From: Methanofastidiosum methylothiophilum
GTDB taxonomy: Archaea > Methanobacteriota_B > Thermococci > Methanofastidiosales > Methanofastidiosaceae
NCBI GenBank assembly: GCA_001587635.1
Contig: LNJE01000006.1
Span: 1-64,000 of the forward strand
Direction of reading: 5' to 3'
Length of the DNA stretch: 64,000 bases
This document shows positions 25,527 through 34,924 of this stretch, in pieces. A program made the translations under genes and the position numbers. Within the stretch, counting starts at the first letter, position 1, and every line of letters begins with the position of its first letter. The notes beneath the pieces are model-generated. The model saw nothing but the letters and a program-made list of their open reading frames with translations, did not search any database and was not told where the DNA came from.

Positions 25527-27050
25527 CTAATACTTTATAGAATCTATATCTTCTCCAATTTTTTTCCTAAAACTCTTGCCTACAAATCTAACATATTTAT
25601 CTGATATTGCCTCATATGCCATTTTACTTGCTTCATTGTATGTTTTTGCAATCCCTCCACCTAGAATAACACGTCCACCACCAACAGCAATATTACTTGT
25701 TTGAGTGATGAATGTACCTGCATGCCTATGAAAAGAATTTTCAGGAAGTTCATTAGAGTACTCAATAGTTTGGCCAGTAAGATGTTTACCTGGATAACCT
25801 GGAGGCATTTGGGATGATTCAAATCCACATCCTTTAAACCAAGGAAAACTCCCACTCACTGCGAATACACCAACACAAACATTGTCCCTAAATTTCACAT
25901 TTAGCTCATCTAGCTTTCCTTCATAACTTTTTTTTGCAATATCATAGAGAGAAGTTTCTACAGTAGGCCATCTCCCCTCTGCCTCAGGTGATCCATCCCT
26001 ACCATTTATCTCGAAAACATAAAAATTGTAGTTATTATTCTCTTTCACTGCACAAAGACCAAAGTAGATTATTCCATTAAATGCTAATTTTTCCTCTTCT
26101 AAAAGATTTGTTAAGAATGGGAGAACTATTATATTTTCGATTTTCTTAATGAGTTCAGGATTCTCCTTCAATAGAGGATGTGGGGCCACAACACCCATAC
26201 CGCCCGTTATATAATTTACCATTTCACCAGGATGACCCATTCTCTTATTAAATCTGTCAATTAGAAAGGTATCCTCTGCATCAAATCTTTCTGGAAAATC
26301 TTTTGCACTACCTAAATATTTGACTTGGCCTTCATGTACTGCGTAGAAAACCATTACTTCTTCACCAAAAAGCCTTTCTTCTATTGTAATCTTATCTACT
26401 GGAGGACATATTACGCCGTCTACCATAAAGTCATCAACGGCACTCAAAGCCTCTTCAAGATTATTACATACCCTAGATCCCTTACCATCAAATAAATAAG
26501 GATATTTCACAACATACTTCTTTCCATTTCTACCAAAGTTTTCTCTTAAGAAGATCTTAGCCGAGTCTGCATCATAGAAATTTTCAAATTTAGGACAGGG
26601 GATGCCCCATTTTTTCATAAGATTATTTGTATTGCATTTGTCAGCTTCAACTATCATAGCTTTAGATGTTGGGCCCCAACAAGATATACCCTTCTTTTCA
26701 CAACTTTCTTTTAAATTCTGAGATAAGTATTTTTCTTGACCCCCAACTACCATATCAATATTGTTTTCAGAAAGATAAGATATAATCTCATTAAGATCGT
26801 CAAGTCTTTTTATCCTACCATTATTTTCTTGAATCTCTTGTTTATAATCAATAATAAATTGTTTAATATCATTAAAATTTCTAATCTTGATTCTATCATT
26901 TCCAATTGGCCATACACATTTTTTTTCAAATGCCCCACCAAGATTTCCTGGAAGTACATGTACTTCAGAAACATTTTTTGACTTTGTGATTGACTCTGCC
27001 AAAGCCCATTCTCTAGCACCTCCACCAATAACAGCCAATACTTCACTCAT
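25527..27050 (-). CDS. purD: Phosphoribosylamine--glycine ligase (GAR synthetase)
   Basis: 507 aa, longer than the usual roughly 430. The N-terminal domain begins AVIGGGAREWALAESI, and the ATP-grasp part contains GPTSKAMIVEADKCNTNNLMKK and GKKYVVKYPYLFDGKGS. The C-terminal part has EINGRDGSPEAEGRWP, in place of the common ARFGDPE motif. The extra length comes from insertions near residues 45-95 and in the second half. It overlaps purF by 4 nt (ATGA) as the last gene of the purCSLQFD cluster. Context strongly supports PurD. Confidence 0.88.
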   Translation of the reverse strand: MSEVLAVIGGGAREWALAESITKSKNVSEVHVLPGNLGGAFEKKCVWPIGNDRIKIRNFNDIKQFIIDYKQEIQENNGRIKRLDDLNEIISYLSENNIDMVVGGQEKYLSQNLKESCEKKGISCWGPTSKAMIVEADKCNTNNLMKKWGIPCPKFENFYDADSAKIFLRENFGRNGKKYVVKYPYLFDGKGSRVCNNLEEALSAVDDFMVDGVICPPVDKITIEERLFGEEVMVFYAVHEGQVKYLGSAKDFPERFDAEDTFLIDRFNKRMGHPGEMVNYITGGMGVVAPHPLLKENPELIKKIENIIVLPFLTNLLEEEKLAFNGIIYFGLCAVKENNNYNFYVFEINGRDGSPEAEGRWPTVETSLYDIAKKSYEGKLDELNVKFRDNVCVGVFAVSGSFPWFKGCGFESSQMPPGYPGKHLTGQTIEYSNELPENSFHRHAGTFITQTSNIAVGGGRVILGGGIAKTYNEASKMAYEAISDKYVRFVGKSFRKKIGEDIDSIKY

Positions 27051-28453
27051 ATTACCCCTACTTTACAATCTGCTTCTCTCTCATATTCTCTAGCTCTTGT
27101 AAGACCCTTCCTAACTTCTTCTGGAATATGAGTTGGATAATCGCCATTTAAGCAAGCAAGGCATAGATCTTCTTTTTTAAGGCCAATTGCTTTTATTAAT
27201 CCTTTAATGGTCTGGTATGTAACTGAGTCTGCACCGATTTTCTCTGCAACAATATCTGTATCTGTTGCAGCAATTAATTCACTTTCAGTTGGCATATCAA
27301 TACCATAATAACAAGGGTGTTTTATTGGAGGACATGTTGATACCATATGAACTTCTTTAGCACCATTGCTTCTTAACATAGACACTATTCTTCTACTTGT
27401 TGTACCTCTAACAATACTATCATCAACTAAAATTACTTTTTTACCTCGAATTTCTCCTTTTATCACATTTAGCTTATCCCTAACAGCGATATCTCTTGAA
27501 ACTTGCGAGGGCATAATGAAGGTTCTTCCGACGTATCTGTTTTTTATTAATCCTTCTCTGTGTTTAATTCCATACTTTTCAGAGAATCCTAATGCAGCCG
27601 TTCTTGCGGTATCTGGCACAGGAATGACAACATCTCCCTCACCTTCAAATTCGATATTTCTACCAAGCTCAATTCTTGCTTCATAGACACTTTTGCCTTC
27701 TATAACGGAATCTGGCCTTGAGAAGTATACCCATTCAAACATACAATGTGCCCTACCTTTTGGACACAATACTCTCTTCTCAACTTTATTATCTTCAATG
27801 ACTATCGCTTCTCCAGGTAGTAAATCCCTTATAAGAGAATATCCATTTACATCAAGTCCTACACTTTCCGATGCAAAAGAAAAAGCATTTCCGTTTAAAC
27901 TAGTCTTCTCTCCAAAAACTAAGGGCCTAATTCCATAGGGATCTCTGAAAGCAACTAATTTTTTTGGTAAAAGCACTACTGCAGAGTAACTACCTTCAAT
28001 TTTTTTCATACATTCATGGATTGCACCAAACGTATCATTTTTTACTAATTCTTCTGAAAGAATATTAATCATGACTTCGGTATCTGACTTGGAATGAATA
28101 CACCTATTTCTTTCCTCTAGTTCTTTTTTTAACTCTTTGAAATTTGTAATATTTCCATTGTGTGCAAGACCTATCCCACAGGGATAGCTTAAGAAAAAAG
28201 GTTGAGCTTCAGACAATGTACTTGTTCCCGTTGTGAGATATCTTACATGACCTATTGCATTAAATCCTTCAAGTTTTGATAACTCTTCTTTGTTGAAAAC
28301 GTTTAATACCAATCCTTTTTCTTTTTTCAAATGTACTATCCCATCAAATGACAATATCCCTGCAGAATCTTGACCTCTATGTTGGACAGCCAAAAGACCT
28401 CTGTAACATTCATATGCTGAATTATGTGATGATGTACCTAATATGCCGCACAT
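27047..28453 (-). CDS. purF: Amidophosphoribosyltransferase
   Basis: 468 aa. It makes phosphoribosylamine from PRPP and glutamine, the first committed purine step. Cys2 directly after Met1 (MCGILG) is the glutaminase nucleophile, so no propeptide is present. The PRPP loop is VILVDDSIVRGTTSRR (about residue 355). Cysteines in AHCMFEW, KHPCYYGID and DLCLACLNGD match the [4Fe-4S] ligands of the oxygen-sensitive Bacillus-type enzyme, which fits an anaerobe. It lies 2 nt after purQ. Confidence 0.96.
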   Translation of the reverse strand: MCGILGTSSHNSAYECYRGLLAVQHRGQDSAGILSFDGIVHLKKEKGLVLNVFNKEELSKLEGFNAIGHVRYLTTGTSTLSEAQPFFLSYPCGIGLAHNGNITNFKELKKELEERNRCIHSKSDTEVMINILSEELVKNDTFGAIHECMKKIEGSYSAVVLLPKKLVAFRDPYGIRPLVFGEKTSLNGNAFSFASESVGLDVNGYSLIRDLLPGEAIVIEDNKVEKRVLCPKGRAHCMFEWVYFSRPDSVIEGKSVYEARIELGRNIEFEGEGDVVIPVPDTARTAALGFSEKYGIKHREGLIKNRYVGRTFIMPSQVSRDIAVRDKLNVIKGEIRGKKVILVDDSIVRGTTSRRIVSMLRSNGAKEVHMVSTCPPIKHPCYYGIDMPTESELIAATDTDIVAEKIGADSVTYQTIKGLIKAIGLKKEDLCLACLNGDYPTHIPEEVRKGLTRAREYEREADCKVGVI

Positions 28454-28455
28454 TT

Positions 28456-29223
28456 TTATTTTTCCTCTATATAGTCTAGAACTGATTTAAAAACATTCAT
28501 ACCAGACATTCCACTTTTATTCTTGTCAAAAAAAGCTCTTTCTGGGTGAGGCATCATTCCAAAGACATTTCCTGCCTCATTACAAATACCTGCGATGTTG
28601 TATGCAGACCCATTGGGATTCCAAGGATATCCTGCATATTCTCCATCTTTATCAACGTACCTAAATACAACTTGATCATTTTCAAATAATTTGTTGTAAT
28701 ATTCACTTTCCTTATCTTTTGGGAAAAGTAATTTTCCTTCTCCATGTGCAGAAGGAACTAACATTATTTCTCCTTTAGGAATATTCCTTGTGAATACACA
28801 TTTACCCTTACTTTCATGTTTTAGTAAAGTTGGCCTACACTCAAATCTTGCAGAATCATTCAAGAATAGACATGCGTCCGGATATTCCCTTCTTGTAAAT
28901 CCTGGTAAGACCCCAAGTTCAACTAAAACCTGAAATCCATTGCAGATCCCTCCAACAGGCCATCCATCGTCTATAAATTTATGAAGATTATTCCCTATCT
29001 TTGCTCTTATTCTAGAAGCAAATATAGCTCCAGCTCTTACATAATCTCCGGTAGAAAATCCTCCTGGGATCATAAGACAGTTATAATCAAAGATATCCTT
29101 GAGCTTTTTCAAATGAACTAGTTCTGGAGATGCACCCAATCTTTTGAAAGCATAGTACAATTCTTCTTCATTGTTTGTTCCTTCAATCCTTAAAACACAT
29201 ACTTTAATCTCAGACTTATCCAT
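28456..29223 (-). CDS. purQ: FGAM synthase glutaminase subunit
   Basis: 255 aa class-I glutamine amidotransferase. The nucleophile Cys lies in GGICNGFQVLVELGVLPG (about residue 97), the oxyanion loop is MIPGGFSTGDY, and the His/Glu pair is in MMPHPERAF. It supplies ammonia to PurL together with PurS. ATG 29223 is chosen, 4 nt after GGTGA, which itself lies at the end of purL. It sits 4 nt after purL and 2 nt before purF. Confidence 0.96.
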   Translation of the reverse strand: MDKSEIKVCVLRIEGTNNEEELYYAFKRLGASPELVHLKKLKDIFDYNCLMIPGGFSTGDYVRAGAIFASRIRAKIGNNLHKFIDDGWPVGGICNGFQVLVELGVLPGFTRREYPDACLFLNDSARFECRPTLLKHESKGKCVFTRNIPKGEIMLVPSAHGEGKLLFPKDKESEYYNKLFENDQVVFRYVDKDGEYAGYPWNPNGSAYNIAGICNEAGNVFGMMPHPERAFFDKNKSGMSGMNVFKSVLDYIEEK

Positions 29224-29227
29224 TTGA

Positions 29228-31537
29228 TCACCCCAAATGCTCCCAAATAACATTTTTCCATTTTTCTCTCAGTTTTTCAACTGAAGCATCTATAATTTTG
29301 ACTCCATTTTGCTTCATTTCTATCCTATTACCCTTAACTTTTCCTAATTTCAAGAATGGCACATTAGCGTTACGTAATATAGATTCAAATCTATCGTCAT
29401 TTTTAACTTCAACTACCCACCTGGTATTTGATTCTGAAAAAATGAATTCATCAGCCCTCATATTTTTTAAAACAGGTAAGTCTATCGATGCTCCAAAATC
29501 ACTACCGAAAGACATTTCTGCAATAGCTACTGCAAGTCCTCCCTCGCTTAAATCATGACAACTTACTATTATTCCACTTTCCATACAACTAAGAAGTGTT
29601 TTTGAATAATTCATCAAATTTTCTGGATTCATCTTAGGAGAAATTCCTCCGTTAATTCCCAAAAGCCTGTAATATAATGAGCCTCCAAATTCTCTATTTG
29701 TATTTCCAATAAGATATATTGAGTTTCCTTCCTTTTTGAAGTTTGAAGTTATTTTTTTATCAACATCGTCAATAATACCAATTCCAACAATTGTAGGTGT
29801 TGGTGGACAGCTTCCTGTCATACTTTCATTGTAAAGACTAACATTACCAGATGAGAAAGATATTTGAAGGTCTTTTGTTGCGAAGTTTAATCCTGTTACA
29901 GCTTGATAAAAGTCTCCGAAACTCTCAGGCTTTTCAGGATTTCCAAAGTTAAGACAATCGGCTAAAGAATGAGGCCTACCACCAACTGCAACAATATTCC
30001 TGTATATTTCATCTATTGCCGATGCAGCCCCCCAATAAGGATCATATTCCAATAAAAAAGGATTTACAGCAGTTGAAATTACGAGTCCCTTACTAAGTTC
30101 TTCTACTGGTTTTACGATAGATGAATCCTGTGGAGAAAAATTAACAACATCTCCATATAATGGAGTAAGTGAAGTTGAACCCCTTACAGTATGATCATAC
30201 TGGAGAATAACCCAATCTTTCGATGCTATGTTTGGGTCTGAAAGCATTTTAATTAATATATCATTTGTATCCTTTGGTGCCTGAGTTTGGATATCTTTTT
30301 GGTCTCTTTTGACTATCTTGACATCTCTTGCATATAATGGACCACCTGTCAAAAATTCAGAATCCATATCGAAAATTTTTTCTCCCTGATAGTAAACTAA
30401 CACCCTTTTCTCAGCTATAGCTTCACCTATAACTACAGCTTCAACATCCCACATATCAAATATTTCGAGAACTTTACTTAGATTTTCTTTGGAAACTGCA
30501 AGCATCATTCTTTCCTGTGATTCAGATATCCATATCTCCCATGGTTTCATTCCCTTCTCTTTTAACAAAACTTTTTCTAATTTTATCTTGGCCCCAAAAC
30601 CACCAGCATGGGCCATTTCACCTACAACACAAGATAGGCCCCCACCCCCTAAATCTTTCATACCATTTAGAAGTTTTTTAGCATTGGCTTCTAGGCATGC
30701 ATGGATTAGAGGTTCTTTTGTAAGAGGATCCCCTGCCTGTACGGCAGAGCGTGAAGAAGTTTCTGATGTTTCATCGAGTTCAGCTGACGCAAAATTAACT
30801 CCATGAATTCCATCCTTACCTGTTCTTCCACCAACCATTACAAAAATATCCCCAAGCTCTTTTACTCTACTGTGGATTATATCTTCTTTTTTTATAATCC
30901 CTACACATCCAACATTTACGAGACAATTACCAGTGTATCCGGGGTGGAAGTATACAGACCCAGATACTGTAGGTATACCAACTCTGTTTCCATAATCTCT
31001 GATCCCAGCAACTACTCCCCTAAATAGAAACTCTGGATGTTTCAGTCCTTTTGGTAATTGATCATATGGCAAATCTAGAGGGCCGAAAAATATAGGGTCA
31101 ATTAATGCTACAGGCTGTGCGCCCATACATACAACATCTCTAAGAATACCGCCAACTCCAGTAGCCGCTCCTCCGTATGGTTCAACAGCCGAGGGATGGT
31201 TATGGCTCTCTAAAGCTAAGACGTATGCGTAATCTTTATCAAATTCAACTACCCCAGCATCTTCCTTTATGACAAATATATTCTGAGGGGCCTCAATATT
31301 AAAAATAAATTTTTTCAATAAATTTTTTGAAGATTTATAACAACAATGCTCAGACCAAGCTTGGCCTATCGCTTGAATTTCGATATCTGTTGGATTTCTA
31401 CCTTTCTCTTTAAAATAATTCTTCACTGACTTCATTTCGTCTAGTGATAGTCCTACTCCAATTTTATTACTCAATTCAAGAAGTTGTTCATCAGGCAAGT
31501 CAAGATTAATTTCAAAGACATTTTGTTTACTACTCAT
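29228..31537 (-). CDS. purL: FGAM synthase catalytic subunit (small PurL)
   Basis: 769 aa small-type PurL, which needs PurQ and PurS. Motifs include AWSEHCCYKSSK near residue 70, ALESHNHPSAVEPYGGAATG (ATP and Mg binding), DLGGGGLSCVVGEMA, and SEGGLAVAIAEM in the second half. It converts FGAR to FGAM with ATP and ammonia. The start overlaps the purS stop (ATGA). Length and split subunits are the archaeal/Bacillus arrangement. Confidence 0.97.
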   Translation of the reverse strand: MSSKQNVFEINLDLPDEQLLELSNKIGVGLSLDEMKSVKNYFKEKGRNPTDIEIQAIGQAWSEHCCYKSSKNLLKKFIFNIEAPQNIFVIKEDAGVVEFDKDYAYVLALESHNHPSAVEPYGGAATGVGGILRDVVCMGAQPVALIDPIFFGPLDLPYDQLPKGLKHPEFLFRGVVAGIRDYGNRVGIPTVSGSVYFHPGYTGNCLVNVGCVGIIKKEDIIHSRVKELGDIFVMVGGRTGKDGIHGVNFASAELDETSETSSRSAVQAGDPLTKEPLIHACLEANAKKLLNGMKDLGGGGLSCVVGEMAHAGGFGAKIKLEKVLLKEKGMKPWEIWISESQERMMLAVSKENLSKVLEIFDMWDVEAVVIGEAIAEKRVLVYYQGEKIFDMDSEFLTGGPLYARDVKIVKRDQKDIQTQAPKDTNDILIKMLSDPNIASKDWVILQYDHTVRGSTSLTPLYGDVVNFSPQDSSIVKPVEELSKGLVISTAVNPFLLEYDPYWGAASAIDEIYRNIVAVGGRPHSLADCLNFGNPEKPESFGDFYQAVTGLNFATKDLQISFSSGNVSLYNESMTGSCPPTPTIVGIGIIDDVDKKITSNFKKEGNSIYLIGNTNREFGGSLYYRLLGINGGISPKMNPENLMNYSKTLLSCMESGIIVSCHDLSEGGLAVAIAEMSFGSDFGASIDLPVLKNMRADEFIFSESNTRWVVEVKNDDRFESILRNANVPFLKLGKVKGNRIEMKQNGVKIIDASVEKLREKWKNVIWEHLG

Positions 31538-31776
31538 TTTATCATGTCCACTTTGTAATCGTGGATTACAGGATTTATGAGAAGTTTTTTACACATCATA
31601 TCAATATCTTCTCTAATTTTCTTTTCATCCTTTCCACTTATTTCCATAACATAACTTTTTTTCACTTCAACATTTTCAACATTTTCAAAACCAAGCAATT
31701 TTAGGGATTTTTTAATATTGACACCCTCAGGGTCTGGAATCCCTTCTTTTAATCCAACTTTGATTTCTACTTTCAA
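31534..31776 (-). CDS. purS: FGAM synthase subunit PurS
   Basis: 80 aa. PurS bridges PurL and PurQ for ammonia transfer. The typical start MKVEIKVGLKEGIPDPEGV and the end fit the family. TTG at 31774-31776 is chosen because it lies 5 nt after GGTGA and gives the canonical N-terminus; a GTG three codons upstream overlaps the purC stop and is less likely. It is coupled to purL by a 4-nt overlap. Confidence 0.93.
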   Translation of the reverse strand: MKVEIKVGLKEGIPDPEGVNIKKSLKLLGFENVENVEVKKSYVMEISGKDEKKIREDIDMMCKKLLINPVIHDYKVDMIK

Positions 31777-31781
31777 ATAAA

Positions 31782-32708
31782 TCACCTAAATTTTTCTCCA
31801 GTTATTCGTTCATACATATTTATATAAAGATTAGACACTTCTTTAACCATGTTTTCTGGCAAAGCAGGGATATCTGGTTCTGGCATACCATTTTCTCTAG
31901 CATCATATAATTTTTTCTTGTATCCTGTTTTAAAATAATACTGTCTTACAAATTCTTTTGATAACTCTATAGTCTTTCCATCCTCATATAGCTTTTTATC
32001 CCAAAATCTGTCCTCGTCAGCAGTACCAAAGACGTCAATAAACATTAAAGTTCTGTCTTCATTCATTCCAAATTCTTTTTTACCATCAACATGGATCAAA
32101 TCACCCTTTTCAACTATCTTTGACATCCTAGAATCAATCTTGATTATACTTTCAATAACATTGTTGTATTCATTTTCGGTAAGGCCAGAGATATTCAAGG
32201 CCTCCTTTTTGTCTAAAAGCCTATCAATAGGTTCGAGTTTTGTTGATGTTTCAACAAAAGGCTCNGGTATTTTTTCTCCATAATTAACTTTATTCTTATT
32301 GAATCCAAGTTCTTTAGGATTTATCTTTCCTTGCTCTATTCTATCGTAGAGAGAACCCGCTACATAATGCCTACAAATAAATTCTAGAGGNATAAGAAAA
32401 TTTTTTGTGTNGTGATTGATTTTTTTATAATTATATATTATATTCACTTTTTTGACAAGCATTTTGTTTTTACCAGTCATTCTTATAAAGTGTGTTAAAA
32501 AACCTAATTTTTCAGCNTCTTTTAACCAAAAAGCCCCTTCTCTACAAAGAGTTTCTCCTTTGAACGGTATCTCAGAAGGAATTATTTTATCAAAAACTGA
32601 GATTCGATCNGTAAATTCAAATTCAATTTCATTGTCAGAANTATCATANACTCTTTTTACTTTTCCCTCTCTTGAAAATCCAGAAGAGGTGTTACCTACA
32701 TTGCCCAT
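31782..32708 (-). CDS. purC: SAICAR synthetase
   Basis: 308 aa. It joins CAIR and aspartate with ATP. Motifs: SGFSREGKVK-like nucleotide start, LEFICRHYVAGSLYDR (substrate and Mg), LIHVDGKKEFG, and FIDVFGTADEDRFWDK with the catalytic acidic residues. It is the first gene of the purC-S-L-Q-F-D operon. There is no ribosome site; the TATA box 25 nt upstream predicts a leaderless transcript. A few undetermined bases fall in the N-terminal half. Confidence 0.94.
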   Translation of the reverse strand: MGNVGNTSSGFSREGKVKRXYDXSDNEIEFEFXDRISVFDKIIPSEIPFKGETLCREGAFWLKXAEKLGFLTHFIRMTGKNKMLVKKVNIIYNYKKINHXTKNFLXPLEFICRHYVAGSLYDRIEQGKINPKELGFNKNKVNYGEKIXEPFVETSTKLEPIDRLLDKKEALNISGLTENEYNNVIESIIKIDSRMSKIVEKGDLIHVDGKKEFGMNEDRTLMFIDVFGTADEDRFWDKKLYEDGKTIELSKEFVRQYYFKTGYKKKLYDARENGMPEPDIPALPENMVKEVSNLYINMYERITGEKFR

Positions 32709-32730
32709 ATTTGAATTAACTATATCTGAT

Positions 32731-32745
32731 GTTTAAATATATTAT
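32731..32745 (-). promoter_or_regulatory. Promoter of the purCSLQFD operon
   Basis: The minus strand reads ATATATTTAAAC, a good archaeal TATA box, about 25-30 nt before the purC ATG. The predicted start coincides with the ATG, so the mRNA would be leaderless. Confidence 0.55.
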
Positions 32746-33217
32746 CATATGATTTTTAGAAATATTTAATATTTAAATTTACTAAATGTATGAAGTCCAC
32801 TATTAAGCTTTTGCCCAAAAAATGACAATTATCTGATAATAATTTGATTCGATATATAATCCTTAAGATGATAAAATTACTCAAAAATAATAATTAGGAA
32901 ATTTTTATTCACACATTAATCTTAGCTATTAAATTCATTTCTACATACTGTTTAAATTATTGACGAGATCTTTTATTACAAATAAATAACTTCTTTGTTT
33001 AATCGACTTATTATAATATCAAGTAATACCAATCTGAACAATGAAAGACTAAAACACGGAGAGAGATGAAAAACTAGGACGACATAAATTCTGTTATACT
33101 AAACATATTCATTTCTCCACGATAATATCGGTATCGATGTCAGATGTTTTAACTAGCATTGCAGAAAGAGCTAAATTAAGTATTCCTTATATAAAAAGAA
33201 GTTAGATATCTATTAAT
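32746..33217. other. Intergenic AT-rich region between purC and purH
   Basis: About 470 bases with no recognisable gene, tRNA or strong hairpin. Short reading frames present are not convincing. Confidence 0.5.
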
Positions 33218-33231
33218 GCCCTAAATAGGGC
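33218..33231 (-). terminator. Hairpin just after purH
   Basis: The perfect inverted repeat GCCCTA-AA-TAGGGC starts 6 nt past the purH stop. It could act in termination or mRNA 3'-end protection. There is no strong T-run after it on the minus strand, so the terminator role is tentative. Confidence 0.35.
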
Positions 33232-33236
33232 AACAT

Positions 33237-34838
33237 TTAATGATTGAAGTATCGCATCCCAGTAAAGACCATAGATATTCCAAATTTATTAGAAGTATCT
33301 ATCACTTCTTTGTCTCTTATTGAGCCTCCGGATTGTATAATATATTTTATATTATGTTCTGCAGCTACCCTAATGGTATCGTCAAATGGGAAGAATGCAT
33401 CCGAAACAAGAACACATTCTGAAATCCTTTCTTTGAAAAAGACTTCTTTAGGTACATTAGGCTTTTCTTCATCCCACATATTTTCAAGATTCTCATAAAT
33501 TTTTGGTATTGCAAGTTTTTTTAAAGAATCTACCCTATTTGGTTGTCCAACACCACTGCCTAACACCTTAAAATACCCTTTTTCATACTCCATCCCTAAA
33601 ACTATTGAATTTGATTTGGTATACTTTGTAGCTATAATTGTAAAAAGTCCCAGCTCTTTTTTATCGTCTGGAAATTTTTTCTCTGTAACACATTCCCATT
33701 TTTCATAGAGCCCCTTTGGCCTGTCTTGTTCGATGACCCCGCCTATTAAAAATTTGTATACTTTATCTTCTGAAGTGAAAAGTTTGCCTGTTTCAAGAAT
33801 CCTTAAATCTTTGCTTTTATTCTTTAAAAATTCTAATGCGTCATCATCAAAAGAAGGAGCAATTATAACTTCAACAAATCTACCTTTTAGAAAAGAGGCA
33901 GTTTTAAGATCAACTTTTTTTGTCAATGCAATTATGCTACCATAAGCAGATACTCTGTCTCCATCCCAGGCATTTTTTAATGCATCAAAAAGAGATTTTC
34001 CAGTTGCAATTCCACAAGGATTAAGATGTTTTACAATCACTGCAGCATTATATGAGGAAAGCTCCTTTGCCACATTAAGCGCTGCTTCAATATCAAAATA
34101 GTTGTTATATGAGAGTACTTTACCATGGAGCTGTTTCATATTAGAGGCAGACGGTTCAACTGTATCTTTTTTGAAGAAAGATGCATTTTGATGCCAATTT
34201 TCTCCATATCTTAAAGTTTTGCCCGAATCAAAGGAAAATCTTATTTTTTTATTATCAGTTAGTACTTCAGAAAAATAGGAATCAATTGCACTATCATAGT
34301 CTGCTGTGTGTGAAAAAGCCTTTACACACAATTTTTTCCTAGTTTCATAAGAAGTATTTCCTCTTTCTAATAATTCTTTTGTGATAGAAGCGTAATCTGA
34401 GGGATCAACAATAACAGTGACATATTTGAAATTCTTTGCCGCAGCTCTTAATAGTGTTACCCCACCAATGTCAATATTTTCAATGGCGTCTTCAAGAGAT
34501 GGATTTTTTGCTACAACTTCCTTAAAAGGATATAAGTTACAAATGACAATATCTATGGGTTTTATCCCCTCTGAATTTATTTCATTTACGTGTTCCTTAT
34601 CATCTCTTATATATAAAATTCCACCATGGATATTTGGGTGTAGAGTTTTCACCCTTCCTCCAATCATTTCTTTAAATCCCGTGACATTATCGATTGGGGT
34701 GGCATTTATCCCACTATCTAATAGAAACTTTAAAGTTCCTCCAGTAGATATGATTTCAAAGCCCAAATCTACTAAAGTCTTTGCAAAATTTTTAAGATCT
34801 TTTTTGTCTGTAACACTAATCAATGCCCTTTTTTCCAT
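33237..34838 (-). CDS. purH: Bifunctional AICAR formyltransferase / IMP cyclohydrolase
   Basis: 533 aa, full bacterial-type length. The N-terminal IMP cyclohydrolase domain has ALISVTDKKDLKNFAKTL, STGGTLKFL and GGRVKTLHPNIHGGIL. The C-terminal AICAR transformylase has AVIVKHLNPCG (catalytic Lys-His) and SDAFFPFDDTIRVAA, ending YFNH. It uses 10-formyl-tetrahydrofolate or an analogue. Many archaea instead use PurP plus PurO, so PurH together with divergent purP is redundant for the formylation step. An ATTTAAAT TATA box about 25 nt upstream suggests a leaderless transcript. Confidence 0.95.
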   Translation of the reverse strand: MEKRALISVTDKKDLKNFAKTLVDLGFEIISTGGTLKFLLDSGINATPIDNVTGFKEMIGGRVKTLHPNIHGGILYIRDDKEHVNEINSEGIKPIDIVICNLYPFKEVVAKNPSLEDAIENIDIGGVTLLRAAAKNFKYVTVIVDPSDYASITKELLERGNTSYETRKKLCVKAFSHTADYDSAIDSYFSEVLTDNKKIRFSFDSGKTLRYGENWHQNASFFKKDTVEPSASNMKQLHGKVLSYNNYFDIEAALNVAKELSSYNAAVIVKHLNPCGIATGKSLFDALKNAWDGDRVSAYGSIIALTKKVDLKTASFLKGRFVEVIIAPSFDDDALEFLKNKSKDLRILETGKLFTSEDKVYKFLIGGVIEQDRPKGLYEKWECVTEKKFPDDKKELGLFTIIATKYTKSNSIVLGMEYEKGYFKVLGSGVGQPNRVDSLKKLAIPKIYENLENMWDEEKPNVPKEVFFKERISECVLVSDAFFPFDDTIRVAAEHNIKYIIQSGGSIRDKEVIDTSNKFGISMVFTGMRYFNH

Positions 34839-34860
34839 TACTTTGCACTTTCGGATGTTA

Positions 34861-34868
34861 ATTTAAAT
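34861..34868 (-). promoter_or_regulatory. TATA box of purH
   Basis: Palindromic ATTTAAAT centred 26-27 nt before the purH ATG, with no ribosome site between, consistent with leaderless initiation. The divergent purP gene appears to use its own TATTATAAG at about 34897-34905. Confidence 0.5.
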
Positions 34869-34924
34869 AATTTACTCTCAGCTCTATAGAAAGTTTTAAG
34901 TATTATAAGTTAAGTTAATTCACA